A stretch of 64,000 bases of DNA, taken from assembly GCF_021155765.1 (NCBI RefSeq), contig NC_060118.1, forward strand, positions 1,922,001 to 1,986,000, given 5' to 3'. The position numbers and the translations under genes were made by a program. This stretch comes from Diprion similis (Eukaryota > Arthropoda > Insecta > Hymenoptera > Diprionidae). The notes under the pieces were generated by a model. That model worked only from the letters and a program-made list of their open reading frames with translations. It had not been told where the DNA came from and searched no databases. Shown here piece by piece: positions 20,325 to 30,890 of this stretch (position 1 is its first letter; each line of letters opens with the position of its first letter).

Positions 20325-20775
20325 TTCTCAAGCCTTTCGTGAACCTTTTTAGAACTTTTGTAGCCTTCTGAAAACTTTTTATACCTTTTTTAAGCCTTTT
20401 TAAAGCTTTTTTGACCTTTTAAAAACAATTTGAAACTTGAAAACATTTTTCACAACTTTTATAAGCTATTCGTGGACCTTTTTGAAACTTTTGTAAACTT
20501 TTGAAATCTTGTTATACCTTTTGTTAACCTTGTGGAAACTGTTGGAAACTTTGAAAACTTTTTATAGCTTTAGCAAACCCTACGACAACCTTTTTTTTGG
20601 AACTTTTGTATTGTGAGCTTCTGAAAACTTTTTCAACTTTTTAAGCCTTTTTGAAGCTTTTTCAACCTCCTGAGAACAGTATAAAACTCTTTTTTGTAAC
20701 TTTTGTAAGCCTATCGCGAACCTTTTCGGAACTTTTGTAAATTTTTGAAAACTTTTCATACCTTTTTATATGAGA
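20325..20775 (+). repeat. Degenerate CTTTT-rich tandem array, higher-order period about 125 bp
   Basis: Blocks such as GAACCTTTTTAGAACTTTTG (20339), GGACCTTTTTGAAACTTTTG (20472), a GGAACTTTTGTATTG block (20598) and GAACCTTTTCGGAACTTTTG (20716) recur at roughly 125-bp spacing, filled with AAACTTTT and GCCTTTTT strings. No ORF. The reverse-complement style (AAAGGCTTACGAAAGGC) appears at 21975-22205, on the far side of the 299-aa gene. Confidence 0.8.
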
Positions 20776-21039
20776 CAAAACTGCGATATTCACGTTTGTA
20801 ACACTATAGACGTGTATACAAAGATCGTGTAAACACCAATGTGTCTTACTCGCACACAGTTTGAAGATGTGTGCTACGCATGTTTGAATGTAATTACGGG
20901 TTTCTAGTGATCGGTAAAAGCAATGAGCTCAACCAAACACGATAAAGGATTCGATGCTTTCATCAGTCTGGAGAAGTAATAAAATCTTGCGTTTTCAAAA
21001 GGCGAGACGCAGTAGCGTTGCAGACTCAATTGCGTTAAC

Positions 21040-21939
21040 ATGCAGAGCTCCGAAATTTCAAGGCAAAAAGAACTCATACATCAGATCGCTCAAGCGAGTA
21101 CAGCGATCCGTCGAAAACACAGATTGCTCAAGTCGGGCAAGGAATCTACGGCTCAGAGATTAAGCGACGTTTTCAAACCTGTAGTGACTCCGTTGCGAGA
21201 ACTGGTGAGTGTTATAAAAGAGACGAAACCTGTGAAACAAGAACTGGAAGAAATTAAAGAAGAAATTAAGCAGATGAAAAATGAAACGAAAACTGAAACG
21301 GTCCCAGTAATGGACGATTCCTTTGCTTCAGCAGGAGATGAAACAATCGTAGAAACACCTGTTGATGAAACGGAGAATGAGTATTTTGAAATGATGAGAG
21401 ATGAGACGAGGAAAAGTGAATTGGACAACGTGTACGGTGTACGCAATCTCTCAAACGGACTAATGGTTGGTGATTCGTTGATGATTTTTGAGAGTGATCA
21501 CATTCGTATTGGTGATACACTCTACCCAAAAATTAAGGGTTTGCTGGAACTTTTGTTCAAAAAGAAACCGGACAGGTCGTATTTGAGCGACGGAGATCGG
21601 GAAAATTATGGAAACATAATCCTCAAAACGAACGCACATAAAAAGTATTACTCATCTGATGGAGCTATTCGAAGCGATAACAGTCACAAATTTAAGAATG
21701 TCGTTGCCGAATTGTTGGATAATTTTTCACCGCCCCAGCGAAAGGGTAAAGGTTTACTTCCGCAAGCTGTGATCACTCGACAAGGTGTTCAAACGGAATA
21801 CGTTTTCTGGAACGATCCAAACGAGTTAGTGGAGCGTCTTCGTCTACTCCTAGCATCTCAGGCGGCGGGAAATCCGAGTCACAACAACGAAATAATGTCC
21901 ACTATCGAAGAACTGCGCAAAGCAGGAATTATTTATTAA
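21040..21939 (+). CDS. Conserved Polinton protein, 299 aa (DUF8207-like), intact
   Basis: The only long undamaged ORF in Polinton 1. The N-terminal third is helical and charged (RRKHRLLKSGKES, FKPVVTPLREL), with a likely coiled coil at 66-82 (KQELEEIKEEIKQMK). An acidic linker follows (90-120). The C-terminal domain includes IGDTLYPKIKGLLELLFKKK, YGNIILKTNAHKKYY and YVFWNDPNELVERLRLL, ending NNEIMSTIEELRKAGII. This C-terminal pattern recurs in insect and cnidarian mobile-element proteins annotated as DUF8207; function unknown. It lies between two inverted CTTTT/AAAAG-rich arrays. Another ATG at 20923 opens only a short frame, so 21040 is preferred. Intactness beside a ruined polymerase is notable. 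Confidence 0.7.
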   Translation: MQSSEISRQKELIHQIAQASTAIRRKHRLLKSGKESTAQRLSDVFKPVVTPLRELVSVIKETKPVKQELEEIKEEIKQMKNETKTETVPVMDDSFASAGDETIVETPVDETENEYFEMMRDETRKSELDNVYGVRNLSNGLMVGDSLMIFESDHIRIGDTLYPKIKGLLELLFKKKPDRSYLSDGDRENYGNIILKTNAHKKYYSSDGAIRSDNSHKFKNVVAELLDNFSPPQRKGKGLLPQAVITRQGVQTEYVFWNDPNELVERLRLLLASQAAGNPSHNNEIMSTIEELRKAGIIY

Positions 21940-22874
21940 GCAGCATCCGTCGCTTCTGGATTCATCTCTGACAATTTCCAAAAGTTGTAAAAAGAATGTT
22001 TTCAAAAGTTTTCAAAAAGGTTGACAAAATATATAAAACGTTTTTAGAAGTTCACGAAAGTTCTAAAAAGGCTTACGAAAGGCTTGCAAAATATATAATA
22101 GGTTTCTAAAAGGCTAACTAAAATTCCAAGCGAGTTAACAACAGGTACAAAAAGTTTTCGGGAGCTTACAAAAGTTTACGAGACGTCTAAAATCAAATAT
22201 CAAAAACCTAACATTACGTGAAAACGCATTTGGTCTATACGTTACGGTAGAAGGAAATTGTACTGATTGTTAGCCTGCGACAAGCTTATTGTATTCCCAG
22301 ATAGTATTGGCAAGCTTCCATGAGGCTACTGGTACAAGCTGTGGATCTAAGCTGTAAAACCAATATCGTCAAAAAAAAAAAAAACGATGGAAATTCTATT
22401 CTTTAATTTTATCAATATGATTTACGATCATCGAGAACAAATTATTAATGAAAGATTTACCTCTATAACTGTATTTTGTGAATATTATTATTATTATTTA
22501 AAACTATTTGTACCTTGACAAAATAAAAAATTAACTCGTATATTGGAATAGTTCATATAATTCTATGACACCAAGTTCAACCACGCTTTAGCATTTGATC
22601 CCATCTTTGACGAAGCTGTACTCTGATATAATCATGTTTTGCGTTCCTAGAGCGATAGTTACCCGACACCGCAGATCTCGAGGCTCTTACTGTACACTAC
22701 CTCAGCTGTTGGTTGACTTTAGACGCTATCCTTGACCGAGTCCGCTCCAACCCCATCGCTGATCTGAAACACAACTTGGCAAAATTTCATCTTTGCTCGT
22801 TGGTGTTCGAAATAGCACTTTCTTAGGTTTCAAAAACTCAATTCGAAGTTAAATTGTCTCTTTCACGAAATAGA
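21940..22874 (+). other. Polinton 1 right interior: tandem array and inverted subterminal repeat
   Basis: 21975-22205 holds AAAAGTTTTCAAAAAGGTTG-like repeats, the inverse orientation of the array at 20325. 22205-22555 is AT-rich with no gene. 22560-22810 is the reverse complement of the subterminal repeat seen at 15520 and 15865 (GTTTTGCGTTCCTAGAGCGA, TAGCGTC...CTTGACCGAGTCCGCTCC). Confidence 0.65.
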
Positions 22875-23530
22875 ACCTGAATGACTTTGGACTTTTGATG
22901 AGAGTGGCACGCGGTTAATAACGCACCGGATCCTGGACTCAAACAGAACGTCACGTGGTTCGATGTCGTGGGAACGGAATGTCACGTGGTTCACCCCAGC
23001 TATTCTCAGAACTATTAATTGTCGAATGTTACGTAGTTGATATCATACTGGTCCTTGGACCACACAAGCAGTTTTCGAGAACAGAATGTCACGTTATTGA
23101 TATCGGGTTAACGAAAATAATTCTCGGAACTGTTAATTGCGGAATGTAGGGTGTCAAATATCACACCGCAAGCCGTTCCAAGTTAACCGGAAAATTTCTG
23201 AGATGGGCACGTTGGAAACAGAAGGGTTTGCGTCTCCGCTACACCTCGACCGTCGGTAGGGGGGGAATAACAGCGAGAATGATGGTAAAGCCGCGTGATT
23301 TTGACCTTCGGTCGATGAAACAGTCGGTAAAACAGCAAAATTTTGACCTTCGGTTGATAACACTGTCGGTAAGGTTGAACCTTCGGTCGATAAATAGGTA
23401 GCGCCATTTTGATCGACGGTCGGTACAGTAGACTGTGACGTCATCGCGGAGAAGGGTTTGAGCCTGGGGAAAATGTCGGTAAGTGTCGGTAACAGGAATC
23501 TATACGCAGAACTGTCCTTGTATAACTACG
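22875..23530 (-). repeat. Polinton 1 right terminal inverted repeat
   Basis: Reverse complement of 14100-14725, ending CCTTGTATAACTACG at 23530. It has a short C/G run (GGGGGGG, about 23258) instead of the 22-C tract, and an extra stretch of about 40 bp near 22910-22950. Confidence 0.9.
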
Positions 23531-23536
23531 AGTGTT

Positions 23537-25331
23537 TGGAAAATCTTAATTATGACCCGCCTAAAGTACCGTGCTAATTCATTAACAACGAGCATTCAGT
23601 TTATTCTGTTAACTGCAAAAGGACTCACTATCACCTAACTTCAACTCTTTCCTGTTCTTTACTGATTTTCTTATTTTCGCAAATAGATATTTTTATGATA
23701 TTCAACTTTCTTTATTAAATTCAAATAAAGCTCCGCCGTGATTCGCAGGAATCAGGTAATTTTTAGTGTTCAACCATAAAAATTTTAATAATAACTTTCA
23801 CGCTTAATCACGTTAATACTCGTTTCGATCTGAGGTGAGGCTTTGCTCCAGTTTACCATTGACACTGACCGACACGATCCGACGGCACTCAATCTCGTCG
23901 TCATCACATCCAAAGATAAGTCAATTCGAGCAGTGCTCACCAACACTATCTAAATTCTTATTTTTACCAAATCATCAAAATTACCTTTTTATTAAACACT
24001 AAAACTGAACTTGTCTTGCCACCTTCAAACAACATATTGTTTTCTAAGAACTTTTCCATAAGAAATAACATTAGATTTGGAGCCTAGTTGTAGAAAATAT
24101 CTTTTGGGTATTCCGAGAGTGATTCTCAAGTCTTCAGCTCAGCCCCGGCATCTTAATCATTTTGTTCGTGAATATCTTCTTTAAGTTCATATTATGTTTA
24201 TTTTCTTAGTTCGTACGATATAGCTACTGACGAGAATTTGAAGTTAGCGCTCAATTTACTAATTCGCGGTAATAATAAGTTTCGTCAAGGCCGTATCTTT
24301 CGTGATGGCGTTGTTCAGCGTCTTTTTGTATTAGTATTCAGCACGCAGTCGTGGCGTACTGTCGATCTCTCATCAACGCTATAATAAAAGAAAAAAGCCA
24401 TATTTTCCTGACTGTGGATCTGTATTATTTTATTATCCTATTATTCTATCAACACGTGCATAGCACCGGCTTTCACTTGAGAGCACAACACATTTAAAAA
24501 ATTATAATTAATCACGAGTTTTCATAACGTGATTTGATAAACCTGTATGTATTGACCGGCGGAAACACGTTCATAAAATCTTATACACAAGGTTGTCGTC
24601 TGTGTGCTCCTGCACATCCCGAGAGTGATTCTCCCGACTCAACCTCAACGGCTATTTCTCAATTAATAGTGATATTTCTAATAACGGGTGCTTCCGCGGG
24701 CCAATTCAATACAGCAATGATTGGCACGTTAATTTATAAAACTTTATAAATCTAAAAAGAGAGATACTACAGACACTAAATAATTATAAACGACCAGCTA
24801 AAATTAATAATCGTTCAGCATAGATGTTCTTGGTACTAACTATATCGTTAAATATTAATACTACACAAAATTGCTGAGTAACGAAAACGATTGAATTTGA
24901 TTTGTTCCACAGCTTCTCTGTATTTGAAACCAAATTCTCTCGTCGACGTTACCATCGTCTAAATTCATAAACATTACCATCATAAATTCTGGTTTGACTC
25001 TTGACATCATTTGTTGTATTGGGTTATTTTCCAAAACTAAATCATTCAAAGAATATACTTCATCTTTCACCAGATTAATTCTTATTTATCCATTTATACT
25101 GAACGATCACCTATCCTTTTTATTGTTAGTATAAATTGGCCTCCATCCTTCAAACAATCCTCACAGTCTCCGTACTAAGCAACAACGTACTCACATATTA
25201 CCGGCTTATCGCAAGGTAGGTCTTTTCTTAGTTTCCAATTTTGATTTTTATTATAGTTACGTGGGAGCAAGTATAGATTACTTCGAATCAACATCTGTAA
25301 TCGCTCTTTGACGACTCACCCCCACGTAACA
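23537..25331 (+). other. Right part of the 2.3-kb repeat copy 1, no gene
   Basis: Alignable by eye with the reverse complement of 30895-32510. Landmarks: GGCGGAAACACGTTCATAAA (24558; inverse near 31735-31755) and the terminal CACCCCCACGTAAC. Only short chance ORFs. Confidence 0.8.
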
Positions 25332-26578
25332 CGTGTAAGGTACAAAAATCATAGTAAAAACGGACCACGAACCTTCAAAGTGCATTTTTGGTTCAAACAA
25401 AAACTTGTCCATTACGATACAGAGCAGACTAATTCGATGGTCGTATTTTCTTTCCCGATTCACGTACGGTATCGAAATGGTAAAATCTCGCGCGAACGGA
25501 AATTGTGACGCGCTATCGCGATTACCTATTGCTGACAATACACCAGTCTTAGATACGGAGTTCACCTGTGTTAATTACATTTCTGAGGGTGCTTAAGTAC
25601 TAGACTTTAGACATATCGCAATGGAAACGGCAAAAACCGTAGACCTGCGTATCATCATTAATCACTTACAGCAATGCTGGCCAATAAACGGAAAAAATTT
25701 AAGTAACATCGAGAAAAACTTGTCCAATAAAAGATCAGAACTGATGATTAAAAATAACTGTTTGCTATGGCAATTTAGAGTAATAACCCGAAATCTCTAC
25801 ACGCTGAAATTCTGAACGAATTACATGCTTCGCAAATGGGAACCGTAAAATGAAGCAGCTGGCGTGGAATTATTTTTGGTGGCCAAACTCGAATGAAGAT
25901 ATCGAGAAATTAACGGGATCGTGCAAACTTTGTTCAGAATTTCGAGTAGCCACTCCGAAAATTCCCTTGACACCCTGGCAATAGCCCAGCAATCCATGGA
26001 ACCGAATTCACACCGACTTCTTAGGCCGTTTTCACGGGTGTATGTTCTTACTGATCTTAGATGCACATTCCAAATGGCCAGAAATAATGAACATGAAAAA
26101 CGATATGCAAGCTCAAAGTACTATCAAAGCATTTAAAACTAGTTTTAGTGAATATGGTTCATCGAATCACGTCGTAAATGACAATAGTCCACAGCCAATA
26201 AGCTATGAATTTGAAGTATTTCCTAAACGCAACGGCGTAAAACATTCTTTCACACCTCCGAATTATCCAGCGATGAACGAAGCTGCTGAAAACTTCGTTC
26301 AAACTTTTAAAGATAAAGTTGATAAGGTAGTTAGGGGTTTAAAATCGCTAGACGATGCAGTAAACTTATTTTCATTCGATTACAGGAGCACAAAACGCTG
26401 TACTACTAACAAATCGCTCGCATGGCTTATGTTTAGAAGGGAGTTACGTACTCGATTTGATCTACTGAAGCCGAGTTTAACTCCTGAAATCGAGAAAAAA
26501 CAATACGATCAAATGATGAGCAGAATGGGAAAACGAAATTGTGACCTCGGATTGGCGAAAAAAACGGGTTGTCTGTAA
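25332..26578 (+). pseudogene. Gypsy A RNase H end and integrase pseudogene
   Basis: Directly after the LTR-like insert the frame reads IIVKTDHEPSKCIFGSNKN, the RNase H segment that should follow the block at 10087. RLIRWSYFLSRFTYGIEMVK and CDALSRLP come next. The integrase follows: a Cys pair in GSCKLCSEF (about 25917), the first D in HTDFLGRF (about 26010), the second D in VVNDNSPQ (about 26175), and E in NEAAENFVQTFK (about 26278). The last 178 residues (26042-26578) are open; earlier parts carry stops and frameshifts. A degraded autonomous Gypsy. Confidence 0.8.
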
Positions 26579-27304
26579 AGTCGGTTTACGGACGATAATT
26601 TTACGGGATAACGTCATAAGAAAACATTGATGAAAAATTGCATACTTTTATGAAGTGAATTGAATTATTATTACTGAATTATCATTATTTTGTACAATAC
26701 AAAAAAGGAGTTAATTGAAAATTACAATTTTTTCGATAATTTTTTTTCGTGCCTCGCTCTCGCTTGCACGCTCGGCTCAGGCGGAACGTTACTATGAGTC
26801 ATGCTTTTTTGTGAGTGCAGCCGGCGTTCATCGATTTATAAGACGTTATCACGTCAAAAGTATGTGCTAAATATCATAGATCAGGTTCAAAAGGACGCTC
26901 GAAAGCTGTTGTAATGAAAAAAAAACTCGCCTTCCACTTAAAATGTCAGATTCAGCGGTGGCTTAATTTCAAAGAGACATACTAATCGGTTTGTCAAAAC
27001 TGCTCCAGATGACAAACATAAAAACGGGGAGAATGTGTGAGACCTCGTCAAGAGGTATCCCTCAAAATACTGTACCACCCAGATGATCGCTGAGACTTTT
27101 ACAAAAAAAAACGACTAAGTGATTACTCAAATAAGTTTATCAATTCAAACTATATATTAGTAATTGTTGAAATACTATATAGTCGTTTAAGCCAATTCAT
27201 ACTTTTATTTTTTGTTCTATATACTTAGTTCTTGCATTTACATCACAATCAGTTACCCTTTTATGAAAACACATTATGTGGCCTATAATTAAAAAGGGAG
27301 AAAT
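26579..27304 (+). other. Gypsy A 3' region with polypurine tract
   Basis: AT-rich, without ORFs. It ends in the purine run AAAAAGGGAGAAA (27291-27303), after which TGTGGTGTACC (27305) could open the 3' LTR. Confidence 0.45.
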
Positions 27305-28147
27305 TGTGGTGTACCGACAGAACACATCGTACGCGTGTAAACAAAGACAGTTATACGTACGAGTATGAATGTTGCCTCTTCGAGGCTTTTGTATTCATAC
27401 GAGAAGTCAGTCGGTATCCAGGGATCACCTAACTAGGTACCCACGACAATGGACTCGAAGCAAATATTACATTTCATTTTGTGTTTCAAGATATGTATTT
27501 TTGAAATACCTAAACCTAACGTTTACTTTGATACTATTCATCGAGTGTACGCATTTATTTAAACCTTGTTCCTTTCATTTTCCTCGTACTCCGGGTACAC
27601 ATCAGCCATATTGGATATGCCATTCTGAATTTTGGGATACTAATATCAAATTCAAATTCAGCGACCCTAAAAACATTTGTATATACAGTTTCATAAAGAT
27701 TAATTATTATTTTGTCTCTGCCAGCAATGGCACGCAAAGTGAGTTTCGCTGTGCCAGTTAAGGGGTTAAAACAATTCTTGGATAAATATAAACCATACAC
27801 ACATGAGAGTGAGAAGCTGAGGCTTAGGCGACGAGTACAGACAATCGGGTCGTTAGTTTGTCACCAAACGTTTACATGTAAAGACCCGTTATATAGCTTG
27901 GCCAAGCAATACTTAAGGTTTCATTGCATCATTGTTGTTAACTTTTTTATTTTTTATATTTAATTATTTTATCGACGAACCCTGTTAGGAATTTTGAGTA
28001 TAAAGTGAGCGTGGCCAACTGCCTAACTACGTCCTTCGTGAAAAGAGAAGTTTTAAGTTATAACACTGATGTCAATTAAAAAATGATGATATATGTGGGA
28101 AACCAATTACGTATTCAATTCTGTTTTTTTTTTTCAATCAGTAAATT
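27305..28147 (+). other. Possible Gypsy A 3' LTR and unassigned flank
   Basis: Starts TGTGGTGTACCGACAG after the purine tract. An 8-bp inverted pair GTATGAAT/ATTCATAC lies at about 27363-27400. No partner LTR is in the window, so the right end is undefined. ORFs here (for example 27369-27761) show no recognisable domain. Confidence 0.35.
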
Positions 28148-28210
28148 CAGTACAACCGGAAGCCGCTCAAGGTTAACAAAAAAATTCCTGAGATTGGCAG
28201 GCTGATCGCT
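28148..28210 (-). repeat. Relic of a Polinton terminal repeat
   Basis: GGAAGCCGCTCAAGGTTAAC and CCTGAGATTGGCAG resemble the stretch AAGCCGTTCCAAGTTAACCG and CTGAGATGGGCA of the Polinton 1 right terminal repeat (23170-23210). Only about 60 bp are shared. Confidence 0.4.
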
Positions 28211-28321
28211 GTAATGTCATCACTGATGAAACATTTCCAGCGGTTGCGCATGCGTGGTAGGTCGAACCTTGAACCAAAATCACCCTTGTTTTACGACCAC
28301 GTTTCATATTTTTCGTGAAGT

Positions 28322-28600
28322 ATGGTGAGTTGTGGTTTTAGTTGTGTCCTTGTCATATGGAGGCTGAACTAACTCTAACCGTTGGGTTGTGCAGTCACCT
28401 TTCGCGTTTTTTGTAAGAGATGGTGTGTTGTGGTTTCGGTTATGCACCTATCATACGTGGACCAAGCTTATTCTGCCCTTTGGGCTGCACAGTCACCGCG
28501 GTTTCGTATGCGATGGTGTGTTGTGATTTCAGTTATGCTCCTGTCAGTGGAAGCCGAACTTATTCTAACATCCTGGCTGCATTAGTCATCATCCGCATGT
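28322..28600 (+). repeat. Tandem repeat, about 95 bp x 3
   Basis: ATGGTGAGTTGTGG (28322), ATGGTGTGTTGTGG (28420) and ATGGTGTGTTGTGA (28513) head three diverged copies of a unit that also contains CTGCACAGTCACC. Confidence 0.75.
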
Positions 28601-28771
28601 TGGGATTGTCAAAAAATCACAATTCCTAAGCGATGCTCTCTTTGGAGGTAAAACGAACTTGTTTAACTTTTTATTTGTAGAACTGATTCATAAGAACCAA
28701 TCCTTCGACCTCCTATAAAAATATACTGTAGGAAAACGTTCTATAAAAAAATATTTTGTAGAAAAATACGC

Positions 28772-28940
28772 TGTCAACTCTGCGCCGAATTGTCGTCACG
28801 CCAAATCATCCCTGCGCCAAAAAGTGGCAGCGCCGAATCATCATCGCCCCCAAACGTTCCCGCGCTGAATTGTCCCTACGCCAAAGTAGTTCACGCCGAA
28901 ACGCCTTACACCAAAACGGCCGCACTGAAAAATCCTGCTC
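28772..28940 (+). repeat. 16-bp minisatellite (GCGCCGAATTGTCCCT-like)
   Basis: About ten degenerate units alternate GCGCCGAA and ACGCCAAA. GC-rich relative to surroundings. From 28941 to 29891 the sequence is AT-rich with no recognisable feature. Confidence 0.7.
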
Positions 28941-29887
28941 CCTACTCAGGTAATATAGCAATATAATCGCAAATGCTAAAAGGCGTTTCAAGTATACATA
29001 TATCTTTGACAATAGTAATTGCATACAACGGTATCATTAATCAAGATTCGTTGTAACGAATTCCACATTCAGTCACAGTTTCTCACAGACTCAACTTGAC
29101 GAATGTTGCTCACGATAGTGCAAACGAAAAGGAACGCACTTGTCATGAATAATATTATGAACCAGGCTTAAACAGCACTTCACAATCATAACTAGACAGC
29201 CATTGCTCACGATAATGGATATGCAAAAGATCTCAATTATTCTGAACGGTACAATGAGCATTTTTTAATTTCATTCTATGTATCACACAGATCTGTATAC
29301 CCTGAATGAAAACGTAATTTATCAACTAGAAACCTGTTTGAATTTTCAGTAATTCGGTATCAGAACTTATTTGATTTGTATTTGATTCGCAGATCACAAA
29401 ATAAAACGCATCTTCCAGAAAGCGTTCCTATCATATATATCAATTGTATGGCGTTATATTTAATCTTCTTCCAAAGTCACTCGTTGAAAACAATCGTATT
29501 CCAGTTTGAAAGAAACACTTAGATACACATAACTAAAAACTTATGAAAAATATGTTTGAGCAGCAAAAAATCTCTGCATCCAGCAAGAAACCGACGAGAA
29601 ATTTCATGCTATCGATAATCTGAATATTACAAAAGGATATCTCCAACTATCGCGACAGTTGAATATATTAAAGAAAAAAATGTCACTGTCAAATTATGTA
29701 TTGTTGATCGTTAATGGTACATAATTTAGTACAGTTCACACGAATATTGTATGAACATATTTGTGGTTCTTCTATTTCTTATAATGTTCAGTACTTCTGT
29801 AATTTTCGTGTGTACTGATATGATTTTCGGTATGACTAGCGACCTTATATGAAATGTACAAATTTTATAAATAATATGACAACTTAC

Positions 29888-30482
29888 AAGTTGTGACGTG
29901 GTGTTTGCCTCGCACGCTGTATGGATGGGGAGGAGGGATATGAGAGACGGGGTAGAGGTATTGCACGCGTCGAAATGGTACCGAACAAATATGAGATGTA
30001 TTTTTCTTGTCCCTGGAAGGGCCTTGAAAACTAGGATACAGAAGGGTGGTCCCACGTGCCGGTCGGTCACGCCCCGGCCGAGTAGCGCTAGCTTAAAACT
30101 AAATATCTTGAAACTAATAAGTGTTTGCAAGCGAGTGTGTGTGTGTGAGTTTGTGGATGTGAGCGAGTAGTTGGCGGGACGGGTGGAGGATGGGTGCAGG
30201 GGGTTTTGGTGAAAGTGCTGAGATGAGATGTGGTAAGTGGAGGAGGAGAGGATTGACGTCGGGGTTGCACGAGGTTGAAAACTAGGATTGGCTGACCTTC
30301 TGTCTTTGAGTAGGTGGTTGTGGCGTGGCTTCCTCACCCGCCGATCGCTGGTACAAGAATAGTAACTCCGACCGGCCCGGTGCGTCTGTGGGTGCGCCCG
30401 GGCCGGTTCGGCTTTGTTCGGCCCCGCTCCGCGGGTTTGGGGCTTATTGTGACGTGCACGCGGGGGTGCAACGTCACAAAGT
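29888..30482 (+). mobile_element. Solo LTR, 587 bp, TSD AAGT
   Basis: TGTGACGTGG (29892) to ACGTCACA (30478) has an inverted TGTGACGT/ACGTCACA terminus and TG...CA ends. AAGT stands on both sides (29888-29891, 30479-30482). The right third is very GC-rich. No internal retroelement sequence lies next to it. Long ORFs across it are low-complexity chance frames. 30483-30894 holds nothing I recognise. Confidence 0.8.
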
Positions 30483-30890
30483 GTCAACAAATTTTGCAAT
30501 TGATTTATTGGAATATACATATCAGATAGAGGTGTGGCTGAATTATATTGTTTAGTTTGAAATTACATATTAAAATTGTGCGAAATACTTTAACTTACCA
30601 GTACCACCGCTTGCACGAAGACGTTTCGTAACTCTTTATTTATCATCAGTTAATTATCTTTCTGTTCATATAACTTCAAGTTGTATACGAATCCGATTTT
30701 ATTCCCTAGTAAGTTATTGAAGCGCCCTACATTATGAACTGCAAATATTACATGTCTTGAACGGTGGAAGGATTGTGTTTATCATAGATGATTGGTTATG
30801 AGATGTATTACTGTTGCTGTTGGAGCCTTGCAAAAAGTACTGAAATCCGATATAAAAATATCTAAAATGTGAAAAAAGCCATCAAATACC

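Larger units (their letters stand above)
14094..23536 (+). mobile_element. Polinton 1 (Maverick/adintovirus-like), internally deleted, TSD AGTGTT
   Basis: The element spans 14100-23530 (9431 bp). Its ends are long inverted repeats and it is flanked by the 6-bp duplication AGTGTT (14094-14099, 23531-23536), the duplication length typical of Polintons. The uninterrupted 2.3-kb repeat copy contains one AGTGTT at this site. Contents: an OB-fold-like small protein, a possible spliced small gene, a degraded protein-primed-type DNA polymerase B, and an intact conserved 299-aa ORF. No integrase, packaging ATPase, protease or capsid gene is visible, so it is either a non-autonomous derivative or a deleted one. 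Confidence 0.9.
10088..25331 (+). mobile_element. 2.3-kb LTR-like repeat, copy 1, with two large insertions
   Basis: The repeat starts TGTTACGCCCC and ends CACCCCCACGTAACA, giving TG...CA ends and a 7-bp inverted terminus (TGTTACG/CGTAACA). It is flanked by CATG (10084-10087) and CGTG (25332-25335), a 4-bp duplication with one change. It interrupts the Gypsy A RNase H. The repeat's own sequence is 10088-10463, 13801-14099 and 23531-25331, about 2.47 kb; the rest is inserted material. Copy 2 (30895-33155) is an inverted, uninterrupted version, and copy 3 (56952-about 58830) is diverged. No coding capacity is visible. It behaves like a very long solo LTR or a non-autonomous LTR element; which cannot be decided here. 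Confidence 0.8.

Noticed and set aside
27712-27963. 83-codon ORF starting in MSLPAMARKV
   Set aside because: No recognisable domain and no sign of selection; probably chance in an LTR-like flank.
29726-30520. 264-codon minus-strand ORF rich in Arg/Pro/Thr
   Set aside because: It spans the solo LTR with its GC-rich tract and both target duplications; low complexity and no recognisable domain.
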